A stretch of 64,000 nt of DNA from Phylloscopus collybita (taxonomy: Eukaryota; Chordata; Aves; Passeriformes; Phylloscopidae). Of this stretch, positions 25,606 through 38,270 are shown one piece after another (the first letter of the stretch is position 1; every line of letters starts with the position of its first letter). The stretch covers positions 18,767,001-18,831,000 of the forward strand of contig JAJNNQ010000018.1 in the NCBI GenBank assembly GCA_027886175.1. The letters are read 5' to 3'. The notes under the pieces were generated by a model. The model saw nothing but the letters and a program-made list of their open reading frames with translations, was not told where the DNA came from and made no database searches. A program made the translations under genes and the position numbers.

Positions 25606-28600
25606 GAAAAAGATGATCTACTTCCAATGTCATTTTTTTCATGTTTGGTATGACATTCATCCAATTTAAAGTACAGTGATAGGACAGATACACTTTTCAC
25701 TTTCTGCACTGGAAAAAAATTTTCCTTTTGATAAATCTAAGAGTCATGGTCTGCAGAGATTAAACTTCTTAGAGTAATGCACTTAATTTCATTTTATGTC
25801 TGTCATGTAAGAAAAAATGTATTAAGCTTTATCTGAGAGCATGAGTCCATTGACAACTTATACTTTATCCTGAGAAGTATCTTGGTTCAATGGCTGAAGC
25901 CCCTGCAGAAAACCAGTGAATAAATCTTCGTCATTGAGATGGTAATGGAATTTTAGTATTTAATATTGAGAAAACCTCCACCTTTATGACATAGTCATAA
26001 ATGCCTGAAGTGGTTAAGGGGGGTTCTGAGTAGTCATTAACACTGGGAAATGCTGTCTGTAGCCAGTAGGATGTAGCCTCTTCAGATGAATTTATGTGTT
26101 TTCCACATAGCGTATGTCTTGCAGACATAACACATGCTTGCAAGATTGTGCCCTTTCTCTTCTGATATCTTTCTCTCTCTATTTCATTCCTTATTGGGAA
26201 TATCCAGGAACTTCAGAGGAATGAAAAATTAGGGATTAAAATAATATATAGATATAATAAAGATAATAAGCTCCTAGAATTTACCTGCTGGGTAACTCAT
26301 CTGCAGGCATTTTGAATTCAAGATGCTGGTAGAATCATGAGCCTAGTGTATGTATTTTCTTTACTGTATCAAAGTGCTAAGATCCAGCTTCCCTGCTGTC
26401 TAAGAGTCCCAGAAGACTATTAGAGAAAGAAAAATCAAGTTCAGTTCTTTGCTCAAGCTGAAAAATTTTGACTTACAACTGTCACTTCTAAAGGAGGGTT
26501 TTAACTACCATACTAGGTCTTCAGTTGTCTTCTGCACAAGTCATGCACAAAGCCCTGGCAGTCCTGGGAATAAGCTTCTACTTAAAGCCAGCAGATAGAG
26601 ATGACATCTTCTGCATCCCTGTTGAAATGCTGACAATTCCTCCAGAATTTCCTTGCTTCTTTCCAGCTGGATGTCAGCTCAGCAAGTTCATTCAAAACAC
26701 AAATTCAAATGAACAATCTACCACAGCTTGTTTTAATTGAAGACACTCATGAAAATTTGCTTGCAATAAGCTCTGCGGGGGATAACATTTGGAAGACAGG
26801 AAATACAACAAATTAGTGGTGGCTGACTGTAATGTCATGAAGTTGCACAGCTGTTTACTGTAGTTTAAGCTTTATTCTTCCTCTCCAAACACAGAGAGGA
26901 CCTCAGCAGATTTGTAGGCAGATTCAGCTTTCTTGCACTGCTGTGTTCCAATTAGACTGACAAATATCACCTGCCATCCTCAAGGCAATCAGCTTCTCCT
27001 TGCAAAATCTGATAGTTCTAGTTGATTGATCTGAACTCTCATACCAGAACTAGATGATGGTGTCTAAGAAGAAAAAGGGGGAAAAAATTGCTCAGCAGAG
27101 GGAAGAAAACCTAACATGGGAATAGAGTGGATAAAATGAAAGACAATGCACACCAGTGTAACTATTTGTAAATTGAGGTTTATCAGGTGAGTGCTTTGGC
27201 AAATAATTATTTGAAATTAGTGATATTCACATATTATAAAAAAACCCCATAACAACATTTCTTTTAGGGATTTTATCAGTTTCAAAATAATAAAATAAAG
27301 AGTACTTTACAGGCAGAAATGATTTAGCACATGAAATGACAAAATGTTTCTCAGTCATCTCTCCCTGTGTGAAATCCAGAGGATATGTTTCTTGCATGGC
27401 TGACTTTGTTGCTTCAGAATAGCTAGTAGCATGTAAGGCAAAATCTTAAAAAAGACACAGTGTTTTTGTTGATACTTTTTGTCTTCATAAAAAATCCTCT
27501 AGTAATATTTTCATATTTCATGAGTAAAGTTGACTTTTTGATAACTCTTGATCTCCAAAGAAAAATAGAAGAAAGTGTTTCCAGAGACGGAGATAAGGAC
27601 TTTTTTTGTACTTACAGGGAGATTAAAAAGAAAGATTAAGTCCTCATTTCTTCTGTCAGGCTTCAAATTCCATACCATTTGGGAGAGAAGAAAATCTATA
27701 GTAAGATAATCTATAGTCTTGGGAGAAGAAGAATTAGAAGAGTTGATTTCATTATTCAAAAGGTATTTCTTTCTTTAAATATTCAAACGAGCTTTAGAGT
27801 GCTGTTACCAGGGTGAAGTGTAAAGGATATGGAACATCAGGAAAAAATAGGGTGAAATAAGGTAAATGTAAGAAATCAGACCATAATTTTTAATGTTACC
27901 TCAGATAATCAGTTCCTTCTCCAAGTACAGGATGGAAAGAGATTCCAGTGAAACAGAGAAGCTACATTTCATATGCAGATCGTGCAACTCAGCTATTTTA
28001 GGGGATTCAGAGATTTCAGACCCCACTCTAATCATCATGGCCTCTCTTGTCTGGTGAGGTTGTCCCACCAGCTGCCAGCATACTGGTTTGAGTTCATCTC
28101 CACAATTTAACAAAGTGCTCTTTTTGTCTGCTGCAGCACACTGATGAAACAAAAACTGTAAAGGCAGGGAGCTGTGGAATCGTAAGTACTCATTTTTCTT
28201 AAAGAGTGCATGTCAGAGTAATTGCAATAACTCTGATGTAGAGAGCATAAAAGTGAGAAAAGGAACACTCTGATTAGCAAAGCCTGTCCTATGGCCAACT
28301 CTGTGCTTCTGTAACATGCACAGAATTTCATAATCATGGGGTTTTTTATCAGAAGCAATGCAGAAATTTGGGGTCCAGGCTGTAAAAAATAGTGAACAAT
28401 TCCAGAGAAATTAGTGCAGCTAAGCCTTCCCTCAGAGCTTCTAGATTAGGCTGATAATAGCAAAATAATGTATCTCTTATAATACATGGAACTTCTTAAA
28501 ATCAGAAATGTTTCTGAAACCTTTATGAAATCTAAACCTCATTTGTAAGATTACATCTAGATTTCATCAAACAAGGAAATCTTGTCTTATTTATTAAATC

Positions 28601-31600
28601 ACGTATTGTTAAACAGTCACTATTAAAATTCATTAGCTTTGATAGTGTGCATGCTAGAAAGCTTTTCTGAATTTTTCGAAAGTGTGTTAAAGTAAAAAAA
28701 TCCTCTAGATAAGCAATTCATAGAACCAAACTTGCAATGTATTCTGAACCAGCCATAATCACTTGATAATTATGAAATCTTACTCAGCATTTGTTCCAGT
28801 TGCTATTGGAATCTTAAACCAAACCATTTTTGAAATGTTCTAAATATTTTCACATTTGAAATGAGATACACAGACTACTGGAATTTGAGCCAGGCCCATT
28901 GCCTTTCCCTTCTGTCTTAATTTCATCATGTCAAAGACTGTAATAATTTCCAGAGTAACTGTGAAAGACAGATATCCTACAAAGGATTTTCACCTCTTAG
29001 AATTTGAATTCTATCTGCAAACTGTTCTCTATACTCTGATCTATCTCCTTCTCCTTATAAAACCTTTCTTAGCTTTCAAGTTTGTTCTCTAGTTTGTTGT
29101 GCCTCTAGTTCATCTGTATTACACAGGATCCCTGATCTTTCTATGTCCTGAGCCACAGTCTTGTAAAAAAATATCCCTTAATTCTATTTCATTAGGAAAA
29201 TAAACTTTTATTTTTGGATATGCCTTTCTATTTTGGAAAAATAATTTTATAGCAGTGGATAGAAATTCTCTACCTCATACTCTAAATTGTGAATTACCCT
29301 TATACCAAAAATCCAGAATGTTGCTTAAACCAATTGTATTCCTCTTTAATAAAGACTGAGAAAGTCCAGCTCCTGTAAAATGACCAGAATGAGTTTTTGA
29401 GAGACTTGTTTGAAGACGTAGTATTTTATTTTTCCTTTGAAAACTTTGAGAGCTCTCTAAAACTGAGTCATAGGTATCTGGGAATTGTACTACCTCTAAA
29501 TTGCATACTTGTTAGAGGAACACAGAAAGACTCATGCAATAAAGGGTTTTACCCTCTTCCTCTTTATTGAAAACCAAATTGAAAACAAAAACTGGAAGAA
29601 TAGTCCATATAGCCTGTATCAGACAAAACAAAAAGACAAACAAACTATCCCAAAACCACCACGAAAAAATGGTTTATTTAAAGATTTCACAGAAGTTTGA
29701 TATTCAATATATCTGAAATTTACCCTGATAATTGACTAAAGTAGATGGCTAGAGAAGAGTAAAATCCCAGCATCCAGAGATGATCCATACATTTAATATT
29801 TTCCACACTCCAGGTGTTTTCAATTCTGGGGCTCTCTGAGCTCTGGCACAACTGTTGTGATCAAAACCCTTTAAGAAAGGAGACATTCTTGCCATGGGTT
29901 ACCAAAATAGACCTTTAGTTACCAACAAATATTTTTTTTCTTGGAAAGGAGCTAGATAGCTCAATGATGAAGAATAATTTCTATTGGAAATCGCCTTCCA
30001 TCAGCTTCATCTGATGCTCCATTACTCCAAATTTGCAAGAGAGTACAAACAGTTGATCACCATCTATTGTGTCATTCATGATTTTGAAGACCTACGCAAT
30101 TTACTTTTCAGTTATTTAATTTTAGAAACTGAATCCTTTTTTATAAAGAACTTTTTTTTTTACTGTCACTTCTGCTTCAACTATCTTCAGTTCTACTGTC
30201 TTATGAGATGGAGTAGTAACAGAAAGTATTTAAAATGCTATGAGTGTATGCATTAGTGAAGTAAAGGCACTAGCAAACACTGTTCAAGTAAAAGATATGC
30301 CAGAAGTTATTAGAAACAGTTTTTATTATCTTAGCACTGTATCTTTATGCCTTTCTCATGTGTGGGTGTACCTCTTTGGTTTCCTGGGAGCCAAAGCATT
30401 TGGGTTCGTTTCTCTGTCTGTCAAATAGCTAAACCAAGCCTTTGAACATTTTTTTAAAGTATTATTTTATTCATTAACAGGACTGAAATTGTTTTCTCTG
30501 CCTCAGAGGTCATACAAAATAGCTTCCTTTGCATGCCATCTGTGAAGATATGATTTCTGGAGCAGTCACACGAGTAACAAGCTGTACTTCCCTCCCACTG
30601 GCCATCTCCTCATGCTGCTTCCACCTGCAAAGGCTCAGATGGCCTGCTGAGATGTTGCTTAGGTGTGCTCAGCTACACCAAAAACATGTAAACAGAGCCA
30701 AAGCATTTTAAACTGCAGTGATTGCAGTAGTAATGGCCAAGAAAATGTTTATGACTTTAAACCATGTCAAAAATAAACAGAGTGCCCTTTTCAACAGTAT
30801 CAGTGTGTGTGCCTCATATCTAAAGATTCACTGGATATTTTCCTTCCCACTGAAAATATTCCTGAAAGATGAACTGAATAAAGATAAGTATGCCTGTTCT
30901 TTCTTCTGCTTTTTCTCTACATGGGAAAACATTTGCCTAGTGTCTTACCATTGGCATCTTTGCTGCTACTGGTTTTGACATATATCCTCCTGTAGGCCTG
31001 ATGAATAGAAATGTCTGAAAATTGTGTCATATGGCCTAAAAGCAGAGTAACATGAGGCTGTAAACAATAGCATAAAGTGCTATTGAGTCTGTAGAGTAAA
31101 TGCACTCAACACGACAAAATGAGCCAACTGATGATATTTCACGGATTTATGCAAGCTGAAGTGAATTGATCCTCCTCCAAACTCATTCAATCACAGTTCT
31201 CTTCAGAGCTCTTTATAACATTACTAAGTTCTAGACAAATATAGATAAAAGCCTGAGTTATGCTTTCAAATAGGTAGTGTCTTTAAAACGAAACTGAAAT
31301 ATAGTAACTAGCATATATTTTCCAAACAAAAATTATAATGAGCTTTGAAAGTAAACTTCCCACTGCAGTATGTAATTTTATGGTGATTGTAGAGCTATTC
31401 CTAAAGTGTCAAAAATAATGACAAAATATATTATAGGACCTTTTAATTATAAAACACTCATCAGCAAGGTGGATATTTACATTTAGTGATGGTATGGAAT
31501 TTACAGCATACAGTCTGATAAGTTCTTGTTAAATTATGAACAGGAGATATATTTTTAGTAATTGTCATCATATTATTTGATTACAGGAAACATGTGTTTT

Positions 31601-32959
31601 ATATGAAAGAAAAATACAGTAATCCTTAGAGAAAAATCTACACGAATGAAGAAGTGATTGTGATTTTTTCTTTTAAAGAGAATTAGGTCATTATGATCAT
31701 TTTATGGAGAAACTAGGCCATAACTCGCTAAACCAAGGAACTGTGCCTTACTTATTAGTGTGATTTGATTTTCTAAAAACTTTCTGAAGTGTAAATGTTC
31801 ATGAATGTGCAGAAGTATAAATTGAACAATTTTTGCTGCAATGACTATAAATATGGACTGGCTATTAAGATAACTGGGGCAGAGAATTTAATCTAAAAGT
31901 CACTTATTAATATAACAATCTCAGACTGAAGTATTTGTTTGAATTCATTATTTTGATGAAAGTTTTTTGTCACTGCATAGGATAAAAATCACATTTGTCC
32001 TTCTTATTCAGTGTAAATGTGTATGACCGCCTATATTCTGATGATGCTCAGTAAAATGAGAAAGAAAAATTTGCTATTAAGTAAATTTTCTGTAATCTGC
32101 CACTCTTAACAAGACTGGGGAAACATACGAAAACAGAGGAAGATTTTTAAAAAATTAAATACTATAGCAGTGTAACAGTGTTAATAAAATGTTTACACAC
32201 ATGAAACATTTTCGTTGAAGGAAAGAGATCATCCTGTTAATAAGTAATAATAAAAGTTCAGCTTGTCCTGAAAACAGTGTTGGATTGCTTGAAGAATTTG
32301 CATTCACTTTGTTAAATGCTGCAGTCTTTTCCAGCATATTTTAAAGCATTGTCACCTCCAAAACAGTTTGAAATGATCCTTACTTCATTAAAGAATATTA
32401 AAGCATTTAAGACTGGTGAAAGTCTGAGACAAACCTTTTCCCAGTAGAATGCTGTAAAACTTGAAATTTTGGCAAAGTAAAATTAGGCATTTACTGTTCT
32501 CATTCTATTTACTTGGCACTCTTTTTAATAATGTGACCTCTGAACATACCATTAATGATGGATTAATGACTCTGCCAAGTCTGCTTGCAAATGATAGATG
32601 GGTGGGTGGAGCTACTAGAATTTGATTTTTCTTTTTTTACCTTTTGAGGAAAAACTTAAGTTTTCATTAAACATTGACATGCAGGCTGATTTTTTTTCAT
32701 ACATATATTTTAAAAAATCAATATGGTTTTACAATTTCTCTAGACAGAAAGACAAAAATTAGTTTAAAAAATAGTTTTCATCATTAAATGTCACCAATCT
32801 TCTGTTAATCCACCTATTTCCATGGGATGAGATCTGAGTATCTTCTTGCTGTCTCATCCACAAACACTTAACGCTGCATCTATCAGCTGCTGATAAGTGC
32901 TGTCATAATATTTTTCCTCATGCACAGAGTAGTTTTTTTCATCCTTAAGGATGGCAGGA

Positions 32960-33012
32960 TTTAATTTAATTTAAATTAATTTAATTTAAGTTAATTTAAT
33001 TTAAGTTAATTT
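32960..33012. repeat. (TTTAA)n pentanucleotide repeat, imperfect
   Basis: About ten units of TTTAA/TTAAT with occasional shifts to AAATT and AAGTT. It is mildly degenerate, with two blocks repeating a longer period (ttaatttaatttaag), which suggests secondary duplication of a 15-base unit. Confidence 0.85.
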
Positions 33013-34146
33013 CTACTGTGGTATCTTCTGCTTTGTTTTGGGGTTTATAGAAAGTCCCAACTCAGAATGCCAGCCAGTAGACTTGAAATCCTTTAAGCAT
33101 ATATATATTTTTCCATGTGCTTTATATATAATTTACCTGAAATTCCCTATACTAATCCCAAGGCATTGTCTGTAGTGAATAAAGGGAAATATCTGATTCT
33201 GCAATGTGACTCAGATCCTAGGAGGACTAAATTTCCCTTTGTAGGTACCTGTCTGATTTCAGTAGTAAAGATAAAAGTGAAGGCAAGTAAGTTCTGAATT
33301 TATACATCCTGTGTTTTACAGAAAATTAGCCTTATTTTTTAGGATGTGGATGTCATCACAGGATTGAAGAAATTTACTTCTGATACAAGTTAACTTTTAA
33401 GCGCTTAAAAATGCTATTGTATTTGATCTTAGGTCAGCTATATGAAAATTGCTCCTAATGTACTCTGGAAAATTCAGTGAGTTTGTTTTTTTAGTAAGCA
33501 TCTATGATAGGGTCTGAGCCAAATATTTCACTGTGGCAGTCAATTCAATGTTGCATGAATGACAATCCACTGTGTTTCTTCCCTAGTCTGATACCTCAAG
33601 CCAAGCACACTTGACTTTCATACATCATGTCTCCAACACCTGGCTCTGTTAATGCTAACACATTTAACATACCAAGAAATGCATGATTATCACATTACAC
33701 ATATTATATTGTGTCCCTTTCTTTTTTCTGTTTGTTTCTTTGGAAAAGTGGTGCATTTCATCCTAGTTTTCTAAGACATGTATTAAGATCCTTAAAAGAT
33801 GAGACATGGGATGCATTGGGATAAGTACTGTAAGCTTCATGGCCAGAAATGCAATGAGGCTCTTGAGAATGTTTCAGGGCATTACTTTATTCATGAGCTA
33901 AAGACAGTGACTGCTGAGTGAACAGTGATCATCATAGTATACCCAATGGGTTTGAAGCTTCTTACAAGGATATGCTAAAAGCTTTTAATATTCTCTCAGC
34001 TTGTAGCAAATCCCTCCATTATTTTATGTGTTAAATGAATGCAAAGTGCACTCATCTAAAAATCTGTCTGTCTAAAAATAATATTTTTTGGATGAGCTAC
34101 TTGGAGAATAGAAAAGAGGAAGGAAAAAGACTTCTCATGCTTTGAC

Positions 34147-34176
34147 ATGTGCATTTTATGTGCATTTATGTGCATT
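34147..34176. repeat. Three tandem copies of a 10-11 bp unit
   Basis: The word atgtgcattt occurs three times in a row (34147, 34158 and 34168), the first with an extra T and the last one base short. Confidence 0.8.
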
Positions 34177-34203
34177 AACAAAACTGGAGTCAGCATAGGG
34201 TTG

Positions 34204-34229
34204 TTTTTTTTTTTTTCTTTCTTCTTTTT
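34204..34229. repeat. T/C-rich pyrimidine tract
   Basis: Thirteen T followed by CTTT and CTTC units and a further T run. Simple-sequence DNA. Confidence 0.75.
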
Positions 34230-34663
34230 GCATAAGAGAATAGTATTGAAGGTAGAGATGCTGCCAGAGAATATGGTGAAAGAGAACAGCAGTTACCATA
34301 GTACAACAACTTTGAATGAAAGGAAACTACTGAAAATGGTGTCTTGAAGTCACCCTTTTCTGGTGTGGGTTGCCAGCACAAAGTTGGATACCATCTGGAA
34401 ATTTATATAATTTGAAATACATTTATGCAGTCAGTTCCTTCCGCTGATCTCAGAGGACTTTACTACATCATTGTAATGCAGACAAAATGAAAAGTAAACT
34501 GAAGAGACGAATGCTTCCTTTTCTTTCAAAAGATCGTTAAATGGCAATCAGGTTAGTGGAGAAAATCTAGATATGTGGTTTGGTTTTTGATTCCTTCAAA
34601 ATCAGCCAGGAGACTTTAGCTGTAGTTTACTTCTGGATGCAAAGGGCAGTTGTTGCAGTTCCC

Positions 34664-34803
34664 CTGTGGAGGGGGCTTGCAGAGTGTGGGTCTGCAGACT
34701 CAGGTCCCCGTGCGGCGGGAGCGGCGCGCTGGCCGCTGCTCTGGAGCATGCCCTGCGGCCTCTGCAGCTGGCACAGCACCTCAGCCAGAGCAGGGGGCAG
34801 CCA
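34664..34803. other. Small CpG-dense, GC-rich clump
   Basis: Nine CpG dinucleotides fall within roughly 80 bases (about 34708-34790), the strongest CpG cluster in the window, with CAG/CTG-rich text after it. The flanks are plain AT-rich DNA on both sides. It is shorter than a standard CpG island. Two plus-strand frames pass through it (34580-34810 and 34666-34932) but their translations look like GC-driven chance sequence. It could be a fragment of a young GC-rich retroelement, a minor promoter-like island or the first exon of a non-coding transcript. Confidence 0.5.
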
Positions 34804-35046
34804 GGCTTAGGCAGGGAACAAGATCCTGACTCCTGGGTGATGTGTGGTACCTGCTTTGATGCTAAACTTATCTCAGACTTGACAGCTGGGCTGTATACTG
34901 AGATACAAGATCACACAATCACTTCCTACTAATCTTGGAAATTACATGGGAAAAGAAGGGTGCAAAAAGTTTGATTTCGGTCCAAGAAAAGAAGTTGGTA
35001 TTAAGTCCTGTATGTATACAAGGAAGGGGGTGTGGTTTTGTTCCAA

Positions 35047-35106
35047 AGTGCTGTGTGGCCATCTATAACACAGCACTGTATAACATCCTGTATGTTCTAG
35101 GATGTT
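35047..35106. repeat. Two adjacent perfect hairpins
   Basis: The first has arms agtgctgtgt (35047-35056) and acacagcact (35068-35077) with an 11-base loop. The second starts five bases later, with arms aacatcct (35082-35089) and aggatgtt (35099-35106) around a 9-base loop. Both stems are perfect. Confidence 0.75.
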
Positions 35107-35767
35107 CCTTCATGTAGCCACATTGCTAGGGTCTGAGAAGTTCTTCAAAACCAGCACTTGTATGAATTTAGAACCAGATCATCAAAGGTATTCAAATGAC
35201 CGATTCTGACTAATTCCCACCAAAATATACTTTAGCTAGGTACCTCAGTGCCATTTCTATCTTTGATGCCCCTATGAGTTTCAGTAAGGACAGCATTTAA
35301 ATATAATATTGATTTCCAACTTACATTGTTTACAGAATACACCAGACAATTAATAATGGCAGTTCTAGATATGCAGTGTAAAGGATACACATCAACGGTG
35401 TCTTCCCCCTGCGTAGTTACAAAGAATGAAAGTAGCGGATGTTGTGAGTTTCAGCATGACTACATAATACATTACTGCTGACTTGCAAGCCAAAAAACCA
35501 GAATACTGGAGAGAGAGTTTTATATCCTTGCTTGAGGTCACTGAGAAATACAATTCCTATCTCTCAGGGAATTCTATCATTTACAAAAATTTGGTTTGAA
35601 CCCAACCCAAACCCAAACCTTCACATCTCAGTAGCAACAAAAATTGATTACTTCTGTGTCTAGTGGTACTTTTAGACATTTAATTTTTTTATTGATAAAT
35701 ACATTGTAAAATCAACCCATTCTCATCAAAGGAAAGAATTTTTAATATCAATAAAATGGACTATTTT

Positions 35768-35809
35768 CAGACTGTATTATTGAAATTTCAGATTGTATTA
35801 TTAAAATTT
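35768..35809. repeat. 21-bp tandem duplication
   Basis: Two head-to-tail copies of a 21-base unit beginning cagactgtattattg differ at two positions (C/T and G/A). An older slippage or microhomology duplication. Confidence 0.85.
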
Positions 35810-35888
35810 CATGTGAGACAAAATGTGGATTGTGATAAGGATAAAAATATTTTTAATCTCTGATATTGTAATTTGGAACCCACAGATT

Positions 35889-35911
35889 AAAAAAAAAAAA
35901 AAAAAAAAAAA
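35889..35911. repeat. Run of 23 A
   Basis: An uninterrupted A homopolymer with no recognisable retroposon body on its left. A short TAGT repeat follows 26 bases later. Confidence 0.9.
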
Positions 35912-35936
35912 GAGCGATGTCTTCAATTAGTTACTA

Positions 35937-35952
35937 TAGTTAGTTAGTTAGT
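35937..35952. repeat. (TAGT)n short microsatellite
   Basis: About four TAGT units, preceded by a related ttagttac word. Confidence 0.7.
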
Positions 35953-37485
35953 CATCCTGCATCCCTTCGGGGCTGCATCCTTGAAGAATTTGACAGTGTT
36001 GGTTTGGGGATTTTTTTAAAACATGGTAGATTTCATTTAAAGTAAACTTTTAAAGGGAAGACAGAAAAGATCAAACCTTTCAGTGACTTATACCCCTATG
36101 CACTTTTCTATATTAGAGTTTTCTGAGGTGACAAATGCCTCCAGAAATGTCAACCCATTTGCATTAATGTTGGACCATTACCAATCATTAAAAATACGGA
36201 CATACCAATGTTAGATAAGAGTTCAACATTTGTTATTTGCCAGAACATTAATAAAATCTTGGCCAAAAAATTGTTCATTCATGAGTGACAAACAGAAATC
36301 CAGATAATATTGACTTCCTCATGGTAGAAGAAGTCAGGGAGCATGGAAAGGAGAGTTTAAAATATATGAAGTCAAAGTTGCATCTTTGAGAAAACCACTT
36401 GGTTTTTCATCTTCCCTTGTAATTACCTAGTGTGCATCTAGGAAAAACCATCTCTTTCGAACAATTCAAAAGGACATCCATATTTTATTATAGCAGATTT
36501 GTCACTGGTTAAACAAACTAGCCTAAAGCAAGTCTCTGTGTTCTTAGCCTCTAAGAATATGAGGGAAGTATAAAATATTAAATGTACCCCACTATTAATC
36601 TGCAAGTGAATAAGTATTTCCAACTGATGTTAAAATGTTAAAAACATGCATTAAACAAACTATCATTACTTACTAAAATTTCAATGCATTCTTAATAAAA
36701 TAATTTTCAATGTCAGTCAGTGTTTTCAAAATATCCCTTAAATAAGTAATAACAGTATCTAGCAGTGTTCCCATTAGCCATCATTTGCTTTAAGCTTTGG
36801 AGTAACCTATGTTGGATGGGTTATTATATACAAGGAAAAAGATATTTTTATAAGCTAACTGAAAAGTAAAGAAGGGTCTCTTGGCATTACGGGCAAAAAT
36901 ACAAATACAATCAATATTAAAACAAATACTAAAGACCAAGCTAGATTTATTTAGATAAGTTTGGATGTAAACTTGATATTTGCAAAAATGTGTATGGAGG
37001 TTTTAGAAGACTGATGGGATTCAAAGAAATTCTAAAACCTTTATGCTGCGGAAGCCTTGGAGAAATGTAAAGGGTTTCTGTGCCCTAACTGAGGAATGAA
37101 GGTAACCACAAAGTACCACAAAATTTTTATTGGTTCTTTCACAAGCAAGTCTCTTGTGAGTCAAAATTCCACAATGAGCTTCAGGGTAATATTAGAATAT
37201 TGTGGAAAATACAGAGCTGCTGATGATTCTCAAGAAACCTCTCACAGATTCTATGTTGCCTTATCAGAATCTGAATCTGTATACTTACAAGCCATCAGCT
37301 CTTGCTCCTTGATGTTCAGTGGAAAATTCAGGGTAGGAAACCACTATTTCTAGAATACCTAAATTACTGTATTATTGCCTTCATGCTACAGTTATTTTTA
37401 TAAATGGATATTTTTACCTTTTTCTGTCCTGAAAATTATCCCTACAGGCTTGCTAACTGAGAGTGGACAGAAGATTTCCATTACA

Positions 37486-37515
37486 ATGTACCTACCCCAG
37501 ATGTACCTACCCCAG
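37486..37515. repeat. Perfect 15-bp tandem duplication
   Basis: atgtacctaccccag occurs twice with no spacer and no mismatch. The identity suggests a recent event, possibly polymorphic in the population. Confidence 0.9.
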
Positions 37516-38250
37516 AAGAAATGGCAATTTAAGGTAGCACTTGTGCTGGTGTCAGCTGAATTGAATATTTCAATATACTAAAGAGCTTGAATTTGTGAAT
37601 ATCCAAATAATGTGGGAAAAATGAAAAAAAAAAGCTTTTGCTCTCAACATTGTGTGCTGCTGCTGCACCTGTACAGCAGAAATGTTTCCTAGTATGCTTG
37701 TATTCAATTTTCAAATGATCAGGTTTCTAAGAATAAAAATAGAAAAAGTGTGAGAGTGAGAGTATGTAGGTAGAAATCAATTAAAAGTATTTAGAATTCA
37801 TCTTAACTTACTTTGGGTTTGCAAAGGGAAGCAATTATACCAAGAAGGTACTCTGCTTAGAAGCGCATTGGACAAAGATGATGGGGTTTATCTGCTGAAA
37901 TGAGCAAGTCCAGATTTCAGTAATCACATTTAAAATTTGGTTCATCCTTCAGTGTATACCTGCTTTGGACAAAGGAGTAATTCCTTAAACTCCTCTGACT
38001 GTATTAAGTGGATCTTCTTGACTCTAATGGGACCCTCTGTAGCAGTGTAACTATGGATTGATATGGCATTATGGATAAATGGGATTAATCCCTTTAGATC
38101 AGAAAAACTTGCACCATTTAAACACTGTCTAGAGGGCAAAAGTAGAGACTGGGGAATATGCTACAGATCTAACTGAAAACTCTTGTCCAAATGGGAGTTA
38201 ATAATCAGAAGAAATGTAAATCCTAACCATTTTTAAAACTGGAGCTTATA

Positions 38251-38270
38251 TGTATATACACACACACATA
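38251..38270. repeat. Short CA/TA dinucleotide repeat
   Basis: TATA followed by about five CA units and TATA again. Too short to be strongly length-variable. Confidence 0.65.

Larger units (their letters stand above)
23056..34640. other. Gene-free AT-rich DNA
   Basis: No exon, RNA gene or recognisable transposon across about 11.6 kb. It contains homopolymer runs at 23.68 and 25.58 kb, a TTTAA pentamer repeat at 32.96 kb and a small tandem repeat at 34.15 kb. Open frames are below about 95 codons and show no family features. Confidence 0.7.

Noticed and set aside
34580..34932. Overlapping plus-strand frames through the CpG clump
   Set aside because: Two different frames are open over the same GC-rich stretch, as expected when GC content removes stop codons; neither translation looks like a known protein.
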